Source: Gracilibacteraceae bacterium (lineage in GTDB: Bacteria; Bacillota; Desulfitobacteriia; Desulfitobacteriales; Syntrophobotulaceae). From it: DNA of 46,440 bases. A program made the position numbers and the translations under genes. Positions 25,543-35,033 of this stretch are shown here, one piece after another; within the stretch, counting starts at the first letter, position 1, and the number at the start of each line of letters is the position of its first letter. The stretch is from NCBI GenBank assembly GCA_031270805.1, contig JAISWK010000045.1:1-46440 (forward strand). The letters are read 5' to 3'. The notes below the pieces were generated by a model. It was not told the DNA's origin. It did not search any database and worked only from the letters and a program-made list of their open reading frames with translations.

Positions 25543-25615
25543 AATTTTTTACCCCTCCTTGCCGCCGCGGATCGGCCCGGAGGGCGGACGCCGCCGTCCG
25601 CCCCGGCCCCGGTCT

Positions 25616-27208
25616 TTAACCGCGCAGAATCTCCAGCGCCTCGGCCCGATAGCAATCCGTCAAATAGGGGATACCGGTCACCTTGGCGCATTCCTCGGTC
25701 AGAGACATCAATTCCCGCCGCGACAGCACCGCAAGATTGAATTTGCGCGCGCCGGCCATCAACTGCTGCAACCCGACCTTGATCTTGTCGGCATAACTGT
25801 AAATGCCGATGGCGCCCAACGGGATATTCTTGATTTCCTCTGTGCCGACGATGTCTTTCACTTTTTCGTAATTGACGAAAATCTCTTCCGGCGTTCGGCC
25901 GAATTCGGAAACAGTCTTGGGCAAGTCGGAGTTTTTCAGCCATTGCTCAATATTTTTCCCGACCATGCCCGGAATCATCAGGGCCCGCCCCATACATACC
26001 GCCTTGACATAAGGCGCGCCGAGAGCGAGGGCCTTGAAAACGCCGTCCTCGGAGCTGAAGCCGCCGGCAAAAGCCAGGTCCGGCACGCGCTCGCCCTGTC
26101 CGGCCAGAATAGAAGCGTATTCGTAAGCCGCGCTGTGTAAGTAGAGGGAAGGTACGCCCCATTCTTCCATCATCCGCCAGGGACTCATGCCCGTGCCGCC
26201 CGGGGCGCCGTCGATCGTCAGCAGGTCGATGCCGGCTTTCGAGCAAAATTTGATGGCCATAGCCAGTTCCCGCAGACTGTAGGCGCCCGTTTTCAGGGTG
26301 ACGCGCTTGAAGCCGAGGGCCCGCAGCCGCTCCACTTCACGGAAAAAACCTTCTTCCGTCACAAAACCCAGCCGGCTGTGCCGCTCAAATTCCTTGATCG
26401 CCCCGGCCCGGAACGAGGCCTGGACAATCGGATCGGAGGGATCGGGCGTGATGATGTAACCGCGGCGCTGCAGTTCCTGCGCCCGCTCCAGCGAGGAGAC
26501 CTTTATCTCGCCGCCGATGCACTTGGCCCCTTGCCCCCATTTCAGCTCGATGGTTTCGATCCGGTGCCGGTTGATGATGTACTCCGCCACGCCGAGGTTC
26601 GTGTCCTCCACGTTCATCTGGATGAGGATCTCGCCGTAGCCGCCGTGGTAGCGCCGGTAGGCCTCGATGCGCCTGTCCATATCCGGGGCCTTGACGACTT
26701 TGCCGGAACCATCGAGTTCCAGGGCCGGGTCAATACCGCAGACATTTTCGCCGCAGACGATGGTGACGCCGGAAATGGCCGCGCCCACTGCGAAATGTTC
26801 CCAGTTTTTGCGGGCGATGTCCGTCGAACCGAGGGCGCCGGTAAAAATCGGCACGGTCATCTTCACTTTTTTGTCCCAGCCGTAAGCGGTTTCGGTCGAA
26901 ACGAGGGGGAAACGCGCGGTATCCGGCCCCGCGTCCACTCCGGCCGGCAAGCCGGTTGCGCCGACGGCGTAGCCCTGGATATTCAGATGGGAATAATCCA
27001 CGGGGTAGTCCTTGTCCCCGCCGGCAGTCACGTCGCCGAACGGACCCGGATAGATGAGTTCCCGGCCGCGAAACGTCGCTTTGAAAATTTCGCAGTTGCC
27101 GCGGCAGCCGTCGAGACAGCGGGAACAGAGGCCGCTGCACGGAACGACGCTTCTGGATCGGTTGCTGGTTCTCGTCGCGTCATTGCTGTTCGGAGTCTGG
27201 AGATTCAT
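25616..27208 (-). CDS. FMN-binding glutamate synthase family protein
   Basis: A 530-residue stand-alone homologue of the glutamate synthase (GltB) FMN/TIM-barrel domain. Core family stretches are seen: ELKWGQGAKCIGGEIKV, DGAPGGTGMSP, and LAFAGGFSSEDGVFKALALGA. The N-terminus has five cysteines (24, 28, 31, 35, 39), probably an iron-sulfur cluster. No glutaminase domain and no GltD partner are present. It may be a ferredoxin-linked or otherwise repurposed enzyme; the reaction is not provable from sequence. The ATG at 27208 has only a moderate AAGGAAAG upstream. Confidence 0.8.
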   Translation of the reverse strand: MNLQTPNSNDATRTSNRSRSVVPCSGLCSRCLDGCRGNCEIFKATFRGRELIYPGPFGDVTAGGDKDYPVDYSHLNIQGYAVGATGLPAGVDAGPDTARFPLVSTETAYGWDKKVKMTVPIFTGALGSTDIARKNWEHFAVGAAISGVTIVCGENVCGIDPALELDGSGKVVKAPDMDRRIEAYRRYHGGYGEILIQMNVEDTNLGVAEYIINRHRIETIELKWGQGAKCIGGEIKVSSLERAQELQRRGYIITPDPSDPIVQASFRAGAIKEFERHSRLGFVTEEGFFREVERLRALGFKRVTLKTGAYSLRELAMAIKFCSKAGIDLLTIDGAPGGTGMSPWRMMEEWGVPSLYLHSAAYEYASILAGQGERVPDLAFAGGFSSEDGVFKALALGAPYVKAVCMGRALMIPGMVGKNIEQWLKNSDLPKTVSEFGRTPEEIFVNYEKVKDIVGTEEIKNIPLGAIGIYSYADKIKVGLQQLMAGARKFNLAVLSRRELMSLTEECAKVTGIPYLTDCYRAEALEILRG

Positions 27209-27235
27209 GGGAGGTCACCACTTTCCTTCTTTTTT

Positions 27236-27258
27236 CGGCAGCGGAGCCGCCGCTGCCG
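27236..27258. other. Perfect 9-bp palindrome upstream of the glutamate-synthase-like gene
   Basis: The arms 27236-27244 and 27250-27258 are perfectly complementary around a 5-base loop. On the minus strand the stem precedes a purine-rich run leading to the start codon, with A residues rather than T, so it is not a terminator. It may shape the leader. Confidence 0.35.
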
Positions 27259-27333
27259 CGCCTTCACTCAACAAAGGCCGCACCTGTATTTTACCCGGAA
27301 AAAAGGAAAAAGGCAAGCGGCGCCGAAGGCGAG

Positions 27334-30300
27334 TTACGGAGCGCTCTCCCAGTCATAACCGTTCCAAATGTAGTCGCCGGCGGGAATGGGCGGGGTAAGC
27401 TGCGCCCCGGGCCGAACCGTCAGGCGCCCTCTTGCCTCCGGGTTTTCCTCGGTGATGGCGGCGCCGCGGATGCGCTGGCCCTCGTCGCCCAGGGTGAGAA
27501 CAGCGGTCGGGCCGATTTCCAAGCGACCGGTTCCCTCTATAATGATGTTCCCGTCATTACCACTGACAGTGGAGTCGTCGATGAGGAAGGCGCCATATAC
27601 ATAGATCTCGGCCTCGTCCGCCAGGCTCGTGTCCCGATCCAGGGTGAAGGAGGACTGCGGATAACCTTCCGGCGTTTTATTGACGCTGACGCTGCCGTTG
27701 ATCTCATACCCGGCTTTGCTCAGGGTCAGGTCGCCTTTGACCACGGAGAGATAACCGAAACTCGCGTTGTCAGTGCTATTGGCGCCCACCAGGTGCGTAT
27801 AGCCCATATCCAGGCGACTGCCGGGGAGGCAGACTAGCCGAGGGTCGCCGCTCCAGACATCCCAGCCGTCGCCCGTGCCGCTCTTGAGAGTTCCCCTGAG
27901 CGTAACCAGGGCGTCGCCGGCGACGAGCCGCTCCAAGACCCAGACGCCGTCCACGGCGATCTCGCCGGCGACCTGGGCGTCATACCCGGACGGCAGAGTG
28001 AGCGTGCCTGTGACGTTCAGAGCCGCCTCCGCTTCCACAACCAGGTCTTTATTTATCGTCAGGTCGCCGTTAAGCAGCGTCAGACCTCCGCCGCCGCCGC
28101 TGGCGAAAATCCAGGCGTTCTGCTCCAGGGTCAGAGTGGATGTCGCGGACAGCTGGATTTGCGGCGTTTTCCCTTCCAGCGCACCGGCCCCGGCCAGGAA
28201 AAGGGCGCCGTTCCAGAATTGACCGCCGGCCTGGAGCAAGAGCTTAACCCCGGGATCGGCCCACAAATCATCGGTCGCCGGATTCAGATTGTCGAATCGG
28301 CCCTCGTTTATGACTTCGATTACACCGTCGCCCCGGGCCGGGATATGCTCAACCATCCGCCCCTCCACCTGCACCGTTCCGCCGGCCAAATCCAGGGCGC
28401 TGCCCGTGTTGAGGGTGAGAATCCGGTCGGGTCGGACGATCAGATTCCCGGCGACGCGAAGATTCACGCCGTAGAGGGTAAGGTGCTCCCGCACAGCGGC
28501 GTTTCCCGTCACCTCAATATCGGTCACCTCACCGCCCGTCACGCTGAAATCCACGCCGGCTCCGCTCAGGGCGGAAAAAATATTGTCCGCGTTCAGTGTG
28601 ATGGTTTGCCAGGCCGCGCCGTCCCAGTAATACTTGGCCCCGGGGCCGAGACCGGCGGCGGCGGCCGCGGCTGCCAGCTCGATCCGGGCGTTTTTCTCCG
28701 GCGCGATCGTCCCGGCGGCGGTTAGGCTCTTGCCCGCAGCCACGCTGATCTTGCCGGCGGCGGTTATATTCCATGTTTCCGTGGCGGGAAGGAAAATATC
28801 CTCCTGCACCACGACCGTCCCGGAGATTTGGGCGGCGGCGGCGGAAAGCTCCAAACTGCCGCCCGGATCAATCCGGAGCAGGCCCGGGCTGCCCACATAG
28901 CTGAGCGAATCCTGTTTGACGCTGCAGCCGGCCTCCAAGGTCAGCAAAGCGAAAGACCCGTCCCGCCATTGCCAATAATTTCCAGGCGAGGGGGCGCGAT
29001 TATCGTTCAGGCTTCCCCCGCTCAATACGGTCAAGTGCCCGTTTATTAGGGCTCCGGCGGACAGGGTCAGCGTTCCGCCCTCCGCCACTTCCGTCGCCGC
29101 GGCTAAAGTCACTGCCGCCCCGCTCTCTGTGCGCAGATGCCCGTTGATTTCCAGGAGAGCAGGGTTGTTCACCCTAAAGGCGCCGCTTACGACGAGACTG
29201 CCGTCGACGGAGGTCGGCCCGTACACGGTCAGGACGCCTCCGGCCGCGATATTGCCCCGCTGCAAGAGGAGAGCGCCGCGGGTAGTCAGGTTACCGGAGA
29301 GTACCAGTTCGTCCCGCACGGTCAAGCTGCCCGCCGCCAGGTTCATTGTCCCGCCGATGGCGGCGTTCCGGGCGGCCAGCGTGCCACTGCCCGTAGCGTT
29401 GCCGGCGGCGGTCAGGGTCAGCTTGCCGTCAACATTGACGGCCCCGTTATTCTGCAGGGCACCGCTGACCGTCAAATCGCCGCTTACATTCAGTCGGCCC
29501 TCCGGGCTGAGGGTCAGCTCGCCGGCCAGGGTCAGATTGCCGGCGTTGACGCTTGCTTTGCTCGCGATGGTCATTCGGCCGTTGACGTTAATTTTCACTT
29601 CGTCGTCGAAAACGGTCTGGGTTTCGACTGTGATTATCCCGCCGGCGGCCACTTCCACCGGCTTTTCAAAAACAGTGGGGACAAGGCGCAGTCGCAGGGT
29701 TTCATTATAAATGGTCAGGGGCGAGTCCACCACTATAGCCGTTAAGCCGCTGGTTACTTGGGCCTCCCGGATTTGCTCAATAGTGGAGACGATTCTCGTC
29801 TGCGCGTCGGTATAGCGCATCTTCAGTTCGCTGTCGCCCAACCCGCTCGCGGCGGTGGTGCGCACCCCCACCCAATGCGTATTCTCCACCTTCCGCCCGA
29901 AAGTGAGCGTATAGCTAATATTGCTTATTTGCTCCTTTTTGAGGCCCGTGATGCTCACGATATCCAGCGGCGTCGTCGGGGCGCCCACTCCGGTGAAAGC
30001 CTCGACGTCTCCCAGGCGCATACCGGCGCGGGCGGCGCTCAAAGTCAGAATCGCCGTCTGGTCGCTGGTGAATTCCAAGCTGCGCAGAACCGGCCCTTTG
30101 CTGACTGAGCCGCCGCCTCCACCGCCGCCACCGCCGCCTCCACCACCGCCGCCACCACCGCCTGAGCCGCCGCCGGCGGAAACGCTGCTGCCACCGGCGG
30201 GAAGAGTTCCCCCCAGCGCCACAAGCACGGAGGTCAAGATCTCATCCGAGGCCGCGGCTTCACCGCCGATCGCGCTCACATCCAACAACTCCCGGATGCC

Positions 30301-31215
30301 GGCCATATTGGTTTGGAGAAAAGTCAGCGTCTCGGCGGCGACAGCCTTGTTGTCGGTCAGAATCAGCGGGGCGCCGGCGATATAAGCGGAAGCGGTCAGC
30401 GCGTCCACGAGGTGCTTGTCGGCGCCGCTGGCCACAAACACGCCCCGGCTGTAGTTCCCCGCGCCGGCGAAGAAACGCAGAACGGCCAGATTGGTGGCGT
30501 AACGGTCGCCGCCGCCCAGGCGCACCGGGTCGGGCAGGGAGGCAAAAATCCCGTCGCTCACCGCGCCATGCCCGCCGATTACGTACACATTACTTACTTG
30601 CTGTTCGGTGAGGAAGCCGCGCACCGCCGCCGGCAGAGCGTCCCGGCCGGCCAGCAGTATCGGCCAGCCGTTGGCCGCGGCGATCGAAGCGATGGAGAGA
30701 GCGTCGGCGTTGCTGTAGGCCGTCGTTACCACCGCCGTTGTAACTTCTGTTCTCCGGGCGATTTCCGCCGCGATATTCGCCGCCGTGGCAAAACGATCCG
30801 CTCCGCCCAGGGCCACAGTCCGGATGCCCAGAGCCCGCACGGCGTCGACCACCGGCTGGCGCAAGACGCCGGCGCCTCCGGCCAGGTAAACGGTTTTCAC
30901 GCCCAGCCGCCGCAGTTCGCCGGCCGTGACCGCCGTCAAAGCGCCGCCCTCGGTGATCAGGATCGGCGCGCCGAGCAGTTTGGCCAGCGGAGCGACCGTC
31001 AGCGCGTCCACCAGGTTGGCGTCGGCCCCCGAAGCCAATATCGCGTACTCCGAGCTGTCCCAGCCCGCCTGGGCTATGCTGACCGCCGTCTGATAGCGGT
31101 CGGCCCCGGCCAGGCGGTGCGAGGAAATATTGGCCGCCGCCAACGGCGCTACGGGCAGCATGGTTAAGAAAAGAGCAATAAGGCTTAATACCAGCCGGAC
31201 ATATTTTGCTTTCAT
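27334..31215 (-). CDS. Giant cell-wall-binding repeat (CWB2) surface protein
   Basis: A secreted protein of about 1293 residues: signal peptide (about 5-28, ending PLAAA), then three CWB2-type modules (about 30-335; recurring LAGADRYQTA, LGGADRFATA and LGGGDRYATN), which in clostridia anchor proteins to wall polysaccharide. Next come an uninterrupted polyglycine run (about 349-368) and a very long Leu/Thr/Gly-rich region (about 370-1290) of short recurrent strands such as LTVSGAL, LTLTAAG and LVVSGAF, suggesting a beta-helix stalk. No sortase motif or enzyme domain was found. ATG 31215 is supported by AAGGAGGA five bases upstream. Confidence 0.88.
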   Translation of the reverse strand: MKAKYVRLVLSLIALFLTMLPVAPLAAANISSHRLAGADRYQTAVSIAQAGWDSSEYAILASGADANLVDALTVAPLAKLLGAPILITEGGALTAVTAGELRRLGVKTVYLAGGAGVLRQPVVDAVRALGIRTVALGGADRFATAANIAAEIARRTEVTTAVVTTAYSNADALSIASIAAANGWPILLAGRDALPAAVRGFLTEQQVSNVYVIGGHGAVSDGIFASLPDPVRLGGGDRYATNLAVLRFFAGAGNYSRGVFVASGADKHLVDALTASAYIAGAPLILTDNKAVAAETLTFLQTNMAGIRELLDVSAIGGEAAASDEILTSVLVALGGTLPAGGSSVSAGGGSGGGGGGGGGGGGGGGGGGSVSKGPVLRSLEFTSDQTAILTLSAARAGMRLGDVEAFTGVGAPTTPLDIVSITGLKKEQISNISYTLTFGRKVENTHWVGVRTTAASGLGDSELKMRYTDAQTRIVSTIEQIREAQVTSGLTAIVVDSPLTIYNETLRLRLVPTVFEKPVEVAAGGIITVETQTVFDDEVKINVNGRMTIASKASVNAGNLTLAGELTLSPEGRLNVSGDLTVSGALQNNGAVNVDGKLTLTAAGNATGSGTLAARNAAIGGTMNLAAGSLTVRDELVLSGNLTTRGALLLQRGNIAAGGVLTVYGPTSVDGSLVVSGAFRVNNPALLEINGHLRTESGAAVTLAAATEVAEGGTLTLSAGALINGHLTVLSGGSLNDNRAPSPGNYWQWRDGSFALLTLEAGCSVKQDSLSYVGSPGLLRIDPGGSLELSAAAAQISGTVVVQEDIFLPATETWNITAAGKISVAAGKSLTAAGTIAPEKNARIELAAAAAAAGLGPGAKYYWDGAAWQTITLNADNIFSALSGAGVDFSVTGGEVTDIEVTGNAAVREHLTLYGVNLRVAGNLIVRPDRILTLNTGSALDLAGGTVQVEGRMVEHIPARGDGVIEVINEGRFDNLNPATDDLWADPGVKLLLQAGGQFWNGALFLAGAGALEGKTPQIQLSATSTLTLEQNAWIFASGGGGGLTLLNGDLTINKDLVVEAEAALNVTGTLTLPSGYDAQVAGEIAVDGVWVLERLVAGDALVTLRGTLKSGTGDGWDVWSGDPRLVCLPGSRLDMGYTHLVGANSTDNASFGYLSVVKGDLTLSKAGYEINGSVSVNKTPEGYPQSSFTLDRDTSLADEAEIYVYGAFLIDDSTVSGNDGNIIIEGTGRLEIGPTAVLTLGDEGQRIRGAAITEENPEARGRLTVRPGAQLTPPIPAGDYIWNGYDWESAP
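30110..30170 (-). repeat. Polyglycine-coding low-complexity run
   Basis: A near-continuous run of GGN codons within the CWB2 protein gene encodes about 20 glycines between the wall-binding and stalk regions. It is prone to length change by slippage. Confidence 0.85.
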
Positions 31216-31268
31216 TTGATCCTCCTTATACTGATTCAATTATAATATTTATTTTTACAATTATAGCC

Positions 31269-31296
31269 ATTATACCATGAGATAAGTAAATTACAA
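31269..31296 (-). promoter_or_regulatory. Promoter of the CWB2 protein gene
   Basis: On the minus strand TTGTAA (31296-31291) and TATAAT (31274-31269) are spaced 16 bp, in a strongly AT-rich stretch. It runs away from the telA promoter. Confidence 0.65.
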
Positions 31297-31317
31297 GTTC
31301 ACCTCGGAAATTCTCTG

Positions 31318-31346
31318 TTGAAATTCCGACGCCGGGGCATTATAAT
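31318..31346 (+). promoter_or_regulatory. Promoter of the telA operon
   Basis: TTGAAA (31318-31323) and TATAAT (31341-31346) are separated by 17 bp. The transcript would start near 31353, about 63 bases before the telA ATG. Confidence 0.8.
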
Positions 31347-31415
31347 GAAAGCAGGCAGACGGGACGCTGCGGCATGCGGCGTTTCCCGGGACAAATTGGG
31401 AAGGAGAGACTGGGA

Positions 31416-32540
31416 ATGGATTTGGAATTCAAACCGCAAGGCGATCAGCCGGCGGAAGATCCCCAGGTTGTGGAGTCGGAACCGGAACAAACCTATGACG
31501 TTGTGGTGCAACGCAAGGTCTTGACGCAGGAGTTGGCCAATTCGGCTGAAGTCGGCGCTATCATGGACACGATTGACATCAACAATCAGCAAAGCATTGT
31601 CAAATTCGGCGGCAAAGCGGCGGAGGAAATCGCCAAATGCTCGGACTCCGTGCTGAACAGCATGAGCATGGACAAAATCAATGACACGGGCAAACTGCTG
31701 AACGCGCTGGGCGTTATCATGGACAAATTTGACATCAACGAAGTTTCGACGGAAAACAAGGGGTTTTTGCAAAAAATCTTCGGCAACGTGCAAAAACAGC
31801 TCGACCAATTACTGGCCAAGTACCACACAATGGGCGATGAGGTGGATAAAATCTACATTCAGCTCAAAGAGTACGAAGCGGAAATCGGCGGCGCCAACGG
31901 CAAGCTCCAGAATATTTTTCAGGCCAATGTGAATTACTACAACGAATTGATCAAGTATATCCTGGCCGGAGAGAAGGCGCTGGAACTGATTGACGCCAAA
32001 CTGACGGAACTGCGGAACAACTACGCCCAAAACCCCGACAACATGCTTCATATGGAAATCAGCAACCTGGAGCAGGCGCGCATCATCCTCGAACAGCGCG
32101 TCCAGGATCTGCGCATCGCTGAAAACGTGGCCATGCAATCCATTCCGATGATCCAGTCCATGCGCTTCGGCAATCTGAACTTGATTCGCAAGATCAATTC
32201 CGCTTTCATTATTACGCTGCCGGTCTTCAAGCAGGCCCTGACCCAGGCCATCCTGCTCAAGCGGCAAAAAATCCAAACCGATGCCATGCAGGCTCTCGAT
32301 GAACGCACGAATGAAATGCTGTTGAAAAACGCCCAGAACACGGTGGAACAAACAAAAATGACCGCCCGGCTGGCCGGTTCCAGCTCGGTCAAAGTGGAAA
32401 CGCTGGAACAGACCTGGCGCACGATCGTCAATGGGATTGAAGAAACGCGGCGCATCCAGGAGGAAGCCTCCACCAAACGGGCGGCGGACGCGCAAAAACT
32501 GGCGGTGCTGAAAGAAGACTATTTCAAGCGCATGGGATAG
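31416..32540 (+). CDS. TelA-like toxic anion resistance family protein
   Basis: A 374-residue, mostly alpha-helical soluble protein of the TelA/KlaA family, with the conserved central region VNYYNELIKYILAGEKAL and the later RIAENVAMQSIPMIQSM. Family members are linked to tellurite and envelope-stress tolerance, but the biochemical activity is unsettled. ATG 31416 follows AAGGAGAG; an in-frame start 42 bases upstream lacks a ribosome site. It is first of four tightly packed plus-strand genes. Confidence 0.88.
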   Translation: MDLEFKPQGDQPAEDPQVVESEPEQTYDVVVQRKVLTQELANSAEVGAIMDTIDINNQQSIVKFGGKAAEEIAKCSDSVLNSMSMDKINDTGKLLNALGVIMDKFDINEVSTENKGFLQKIFGNVQKQLDQLLAKYHTMGDEVDKIYIQLKEYEAEIGGANGKLQNIFQANVNYYNELIKYILAGEKALELIDAKLTELRNNYAQNPDNMLHMEISNLEQARIILEQRVQDLRIAENVAMQSIPMIQSMRFGNLNLIRKINSAFIITLPVFKQALTQAILLKRQKIQTDAMQALDERTNEMLLKNAQNTVEQTKMTARLAGSSSVKVETLEQTWRTIVNGIEETRRIQEEASTKRAADAQKLAVLKEDYFKRMG

Positions 32541-32549
32541 CGACTCCCG

Positions 32550-33263
32550 ATGCCACGAGGGGGACGGGACAATCGGCGCTTTGTGGCGATTGCCGCTTTC
32601 TATACGGCCCTGGTCGTTCTGATCACAGTCTTGCTCTGGCCGTATGTTGATCGCTTCAACGACCCGGATTTTCGCCGGGAGGTCAGCGAGCGCGTGGCGG
32701 CGCTCGGGCCGGGCGGCTGGCTCCTGCTTTTCGCCGTCCAGCTTTTTCAAATCCTGATCGCCTTTATCCCCGGCGAACCGGTGGAATTAATTGCCGGGGT
32801 TCTGTACGGCGTTCCCGGCGGTTTTTTCCTCTGTCTCGCCGGCTGCGTCGCCGGCTCGGCCATTGTTTTTACCCTGGCGCGGCGGGTCGGCGCCCGTTTC
32901 ACCGTCAGCCTCTTCAGCGCGGAAAAATCCGACCGCTACGCATTTTTACGCGACAGCCGCAATACTAGGCTGATCATCTTCCTCCTTTTTCTCATCCCCG
33001 GCACGCCGAAAGACATGCTTTCCTACCTGGCCGGTCTCAGCCGCCTCAAAATGGGGGAATTCCTCATGCTGGCCAATTTTGCCCGCATCCCTTCCATTAT
33101 TTCCTCTGCGATCATCGGCGCGACGCTATGGGAAGGCGCCTGGAAAATATCGCTTCTTGTGTTCGCGGCCACGGCTCTGATCGGCATCGCTGGGATTTTT
33201 TACCAAAAAAGGATCGTCGAATTTTGCCGCCGCTTTGGCCGGGCAAAGGGGGGGAGCGGATGA
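32550..33263 (+). CDS. TVP38/TMEM64 (DedA-like VTT domain) membrane protein
   Basis: A 237-residue polytopic membrane protein. The first helix is at about 12-32, and the VTT core contains the re-entrant-type motif FIPGEPVELIAGVLYG (about 73-88). FLLFLIPGTPKDMLSYLAGLS is the second conserved half. VTT-domain proteins are connected with lipid scrambling or carrier-lipid transport; the substrate here is unknown. It begins 9 bases after telA and its stop overlaps the next start. Confidence 0.88.
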   Translation: MPRGGRDNRRFVAIAAFYTALVVLITVLLWPYVDRFNDPDFRREVSERVAALGPGGWLLLFAVQLFQILIAFIPGEPVELIAGVLYGVPGGFFLCLAGCVAGSAIVFTLARRVGARFTVSLFSAEKSDRYAFLRDSRNTRLIIFLLFLIPGTPKDMLSYLAGLSRLKMGEFLMLANFARIPSIISSAIIGATLWEGAWKISLLVFAATALIGIAGIFYQKRIVEFCRRFGRAKGGSG

Positions 33264-34063
33264 CTGAGGCAATCGAGCGGCAGCTGCTGGAACTGGAATG
33301 GGAAGAACGCCGTTCGCGCCGGGCGCGGAGCAAGCCCGGTTTTTTGGCCCCGCTCAATAAAAAAATATACGGACTCATTCCGCCCCCAATGACGCGAGTG
33401 CTGGAAGACGCTTTTCGCGCCGCTTTTCGCCTTGTGTTTCAGCAGGGTTCCGCCCTCATTGCCCGGACTATTGCTCCGGAGAAACTGCGCGCGGAGGCCC
33501 CGGTCGGTTCGCCGACGAGGGAGAGTCTGACCCGCCTCCGCCGCCGGGCCCGCGACGGCGCCCTGGCCAACACGACCTTCGCCACGATCGAGGGCGGGAG
33601 CCTCGGCCTCCTGGGCTGCGGTCTGCCGGACATTCCCGTCTTTTTGGCCCTCTTGCTGAAAAATATCTATGAAATTGCGCTGCGGCACGGGTTTTCCTAC
33701 GAGGGCAAAGGGGAGCGCGTTTACATTCTGACTCTCCTCAGCGCTGCGCTCGCCCCGGCGGAGGAGCAGGAAGCCCGGAGCCTGGCGGTGGACGACGTGG
33801 CGGAACGCCTGGATCTTGGCCTCGCCCTCTATGAGGAGGAGACGGAAACATTGAATCAGGCGGCCCGCAGCCTGGCGCAGGCGATGCTGGTCAGCAAATT
33901 CATCCAGGGTTATCCCCTCGTCGGCGTCGCCGGCGGTCTGGTCAACAACATTATTATCCGCAATATCAGTGATTACGCCACTCGAAAATACAGCAAAAGG
34001 TTTTTGCTGCTTCTGCGCGCGGCGGAAACCGGAAACGGAGAAAATAACCAATGCAATACCTGA
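33260..34063 (+). CDS. EcsC-like family protein
   Basis: A 267-residue protein with the EcsC-family core: basic helical N-terminus, glycine-rich hydrophobic segment GGSLGLLGCGLPDIPVFLALLLKNIYEIA, written here in two parts only for reference (GGSLGLLG, then LPDIPVFLALL), and later GYPLVGVAGGLVNN. EcsC proteins are membrane-associated with unknown activity. ATG 33260 overlaps the preceding stop (ATGA), supported by GGGGGGAG. The 3' end overlaps panE by 13 bases. Assignment rests on pattern recognition. Confidence 0.7.
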   Translation: MTEAIERQLLELEWEERRSRRARSKPGFLAPLNKKIYGLIPPPMTRVLEDAFRAAFRLVFQQGSALIARTIAPEKLRAEAPVGSPTRESLTRLRRRARDGALANTTFATIEGGSLGLLGCGLPDIPVFLALLLKNIYEIALRHGFSYEGKGERVYILTLLSAALAPAEEQEARSLAVDDVAERLDLGLALYEEETETLNQAARSLAQAMLVSKFIQGYPLVGVAGGLVNNIIIRNISDYATRKYSKRFLLLLRAAETGNGENNQCNT

Positions 34064-34962
34064 TCATCGGCGCCGGAGGCACCGGCGGCAGCTTGGCCGC
34101 TTATCTGGCTCGGGGCGGCCGGGCCGTGACCCTGATCGCCCGCGGCAAGCACCTGGAGGCCATCCGCTCCGGCGGTCTGCGCGTGGAAACCCCTCACTTG
34201 GGTAATTTTACCCTGCCGCTGCCGGTTTTTGCCCAGGACGAGTATACCGGCCGGCCGGACGTCGTCCTCCAATGCGTCAAAGGCTATTCCGTCGCCGAAA
34301 CCATCCCCTTCATTCGGCGCGTCGCCGGCGCGGACACCGTGGTCATACCCATCCTGAATATATTCGGAACCGGCGGGCGTATGCAGGCCGAACTCCCCGG
34401 CGTTCCCGTCATGGACGGCTGCATGTATGTGACCGCCAGTATCGAAGCACCGGGAACCGTGAAAATGCACGACAAACTCATGCGGGTCATTTTCGGCCCC
34501 CGCCGGCCGGAAGAGTCTCACCCGGCTTTGAGCGCCATCGCCGCTGAAATGAAAGACTGCGGCATCACCACCGTGCTATCGAAAAATATTCGCCACGATA
34601 CTTTGCGCAAATTTTCTTTTATCTCCGCCCTTGCCGCCTGCGGTCTGTACTACGACGCCACGGCCGCTCAGATCCGCACCGGCGAAAAAAGAGAGATGTT
34701 CATCGGCCTGGTGCGGGAGATGGAAGCCGTCGCCACGGCAATGGGCATCCCCTTTCAGGTGGACATTCTGCAAGTCAATCTGACCGTCCTCGACGGACTG
34801 GCGCCGGATATGCTCACCTCGCTGCAGCGAGACGAGGCGCAGGGGCACCCGTCCGAGATCGACGGGCTGCTGTTTGAACCGCTGCGCATGGGCGCGGCCG
34901 TCGGGGTGGATATGCCCCTCTACGCCCGGATTGCCGCCCGTTTTAACTACAAAACCCCTTGA
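34051..34962 (+). CDS. panE: Ketopantoate reductase family protein
   Basis: A 303-residue NADP-dependent 2-dehydropantoate 2-reductase homologue. The N-terminal loop is GAGGTGGSLAAYLARGG, catalytic-region residues are in LRKFSFISALAACG (Lys), and the C-terminal family pattern TSLQRDEAQGHPSEID is clear. A role in pantothenate synthesis is supported by panB at 37498, though they are in different transcription groups. The family also includes reductases of other 2-keto acids. It is last in the telA group, overlapping the EcsC-like gene. Confidence 0.83.
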   Translation: MQYLIIGAGGTGGSLAAYLARGGRAVTLIARGKHLEAIRSGGLRVETPHLGNFTLPLPVFAQDEYTGRPDVVLQCVKGYSVAETIPFIRRVAGADTVVIPILNIFGTGGRMQAELPGVPVMDGCMYVTASIEAPGTVKMHDKLMRVIFGPRRPEESHPALSAIAAEMKDCGITTVLSKNIRHDTLRKFSFISALAACGLYYDATAAQIRTGEKREMFIGLVREMEAVATAMGIPFQVDILQVNLTVLDGLAPDMLTSLQRDEAQGHPSEIDGLLFEPLRMGAAVGVDMPLYARIAARFNYKTP

Positions 34963-35033
34963 AGAAAAAAATAAATGCCGCTTACCAAAAACTTACTGGC
35001 GACGCGGGTGGTTTTGGGGTACAATGAAAAAAC

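Noticed and set aside
34963-35033. Promoter before the 35088 gene
   Set aside because: TACAAT is present at 35020, but no -35 box lies at a usable distance; it is kept only as a note in the leader entry.
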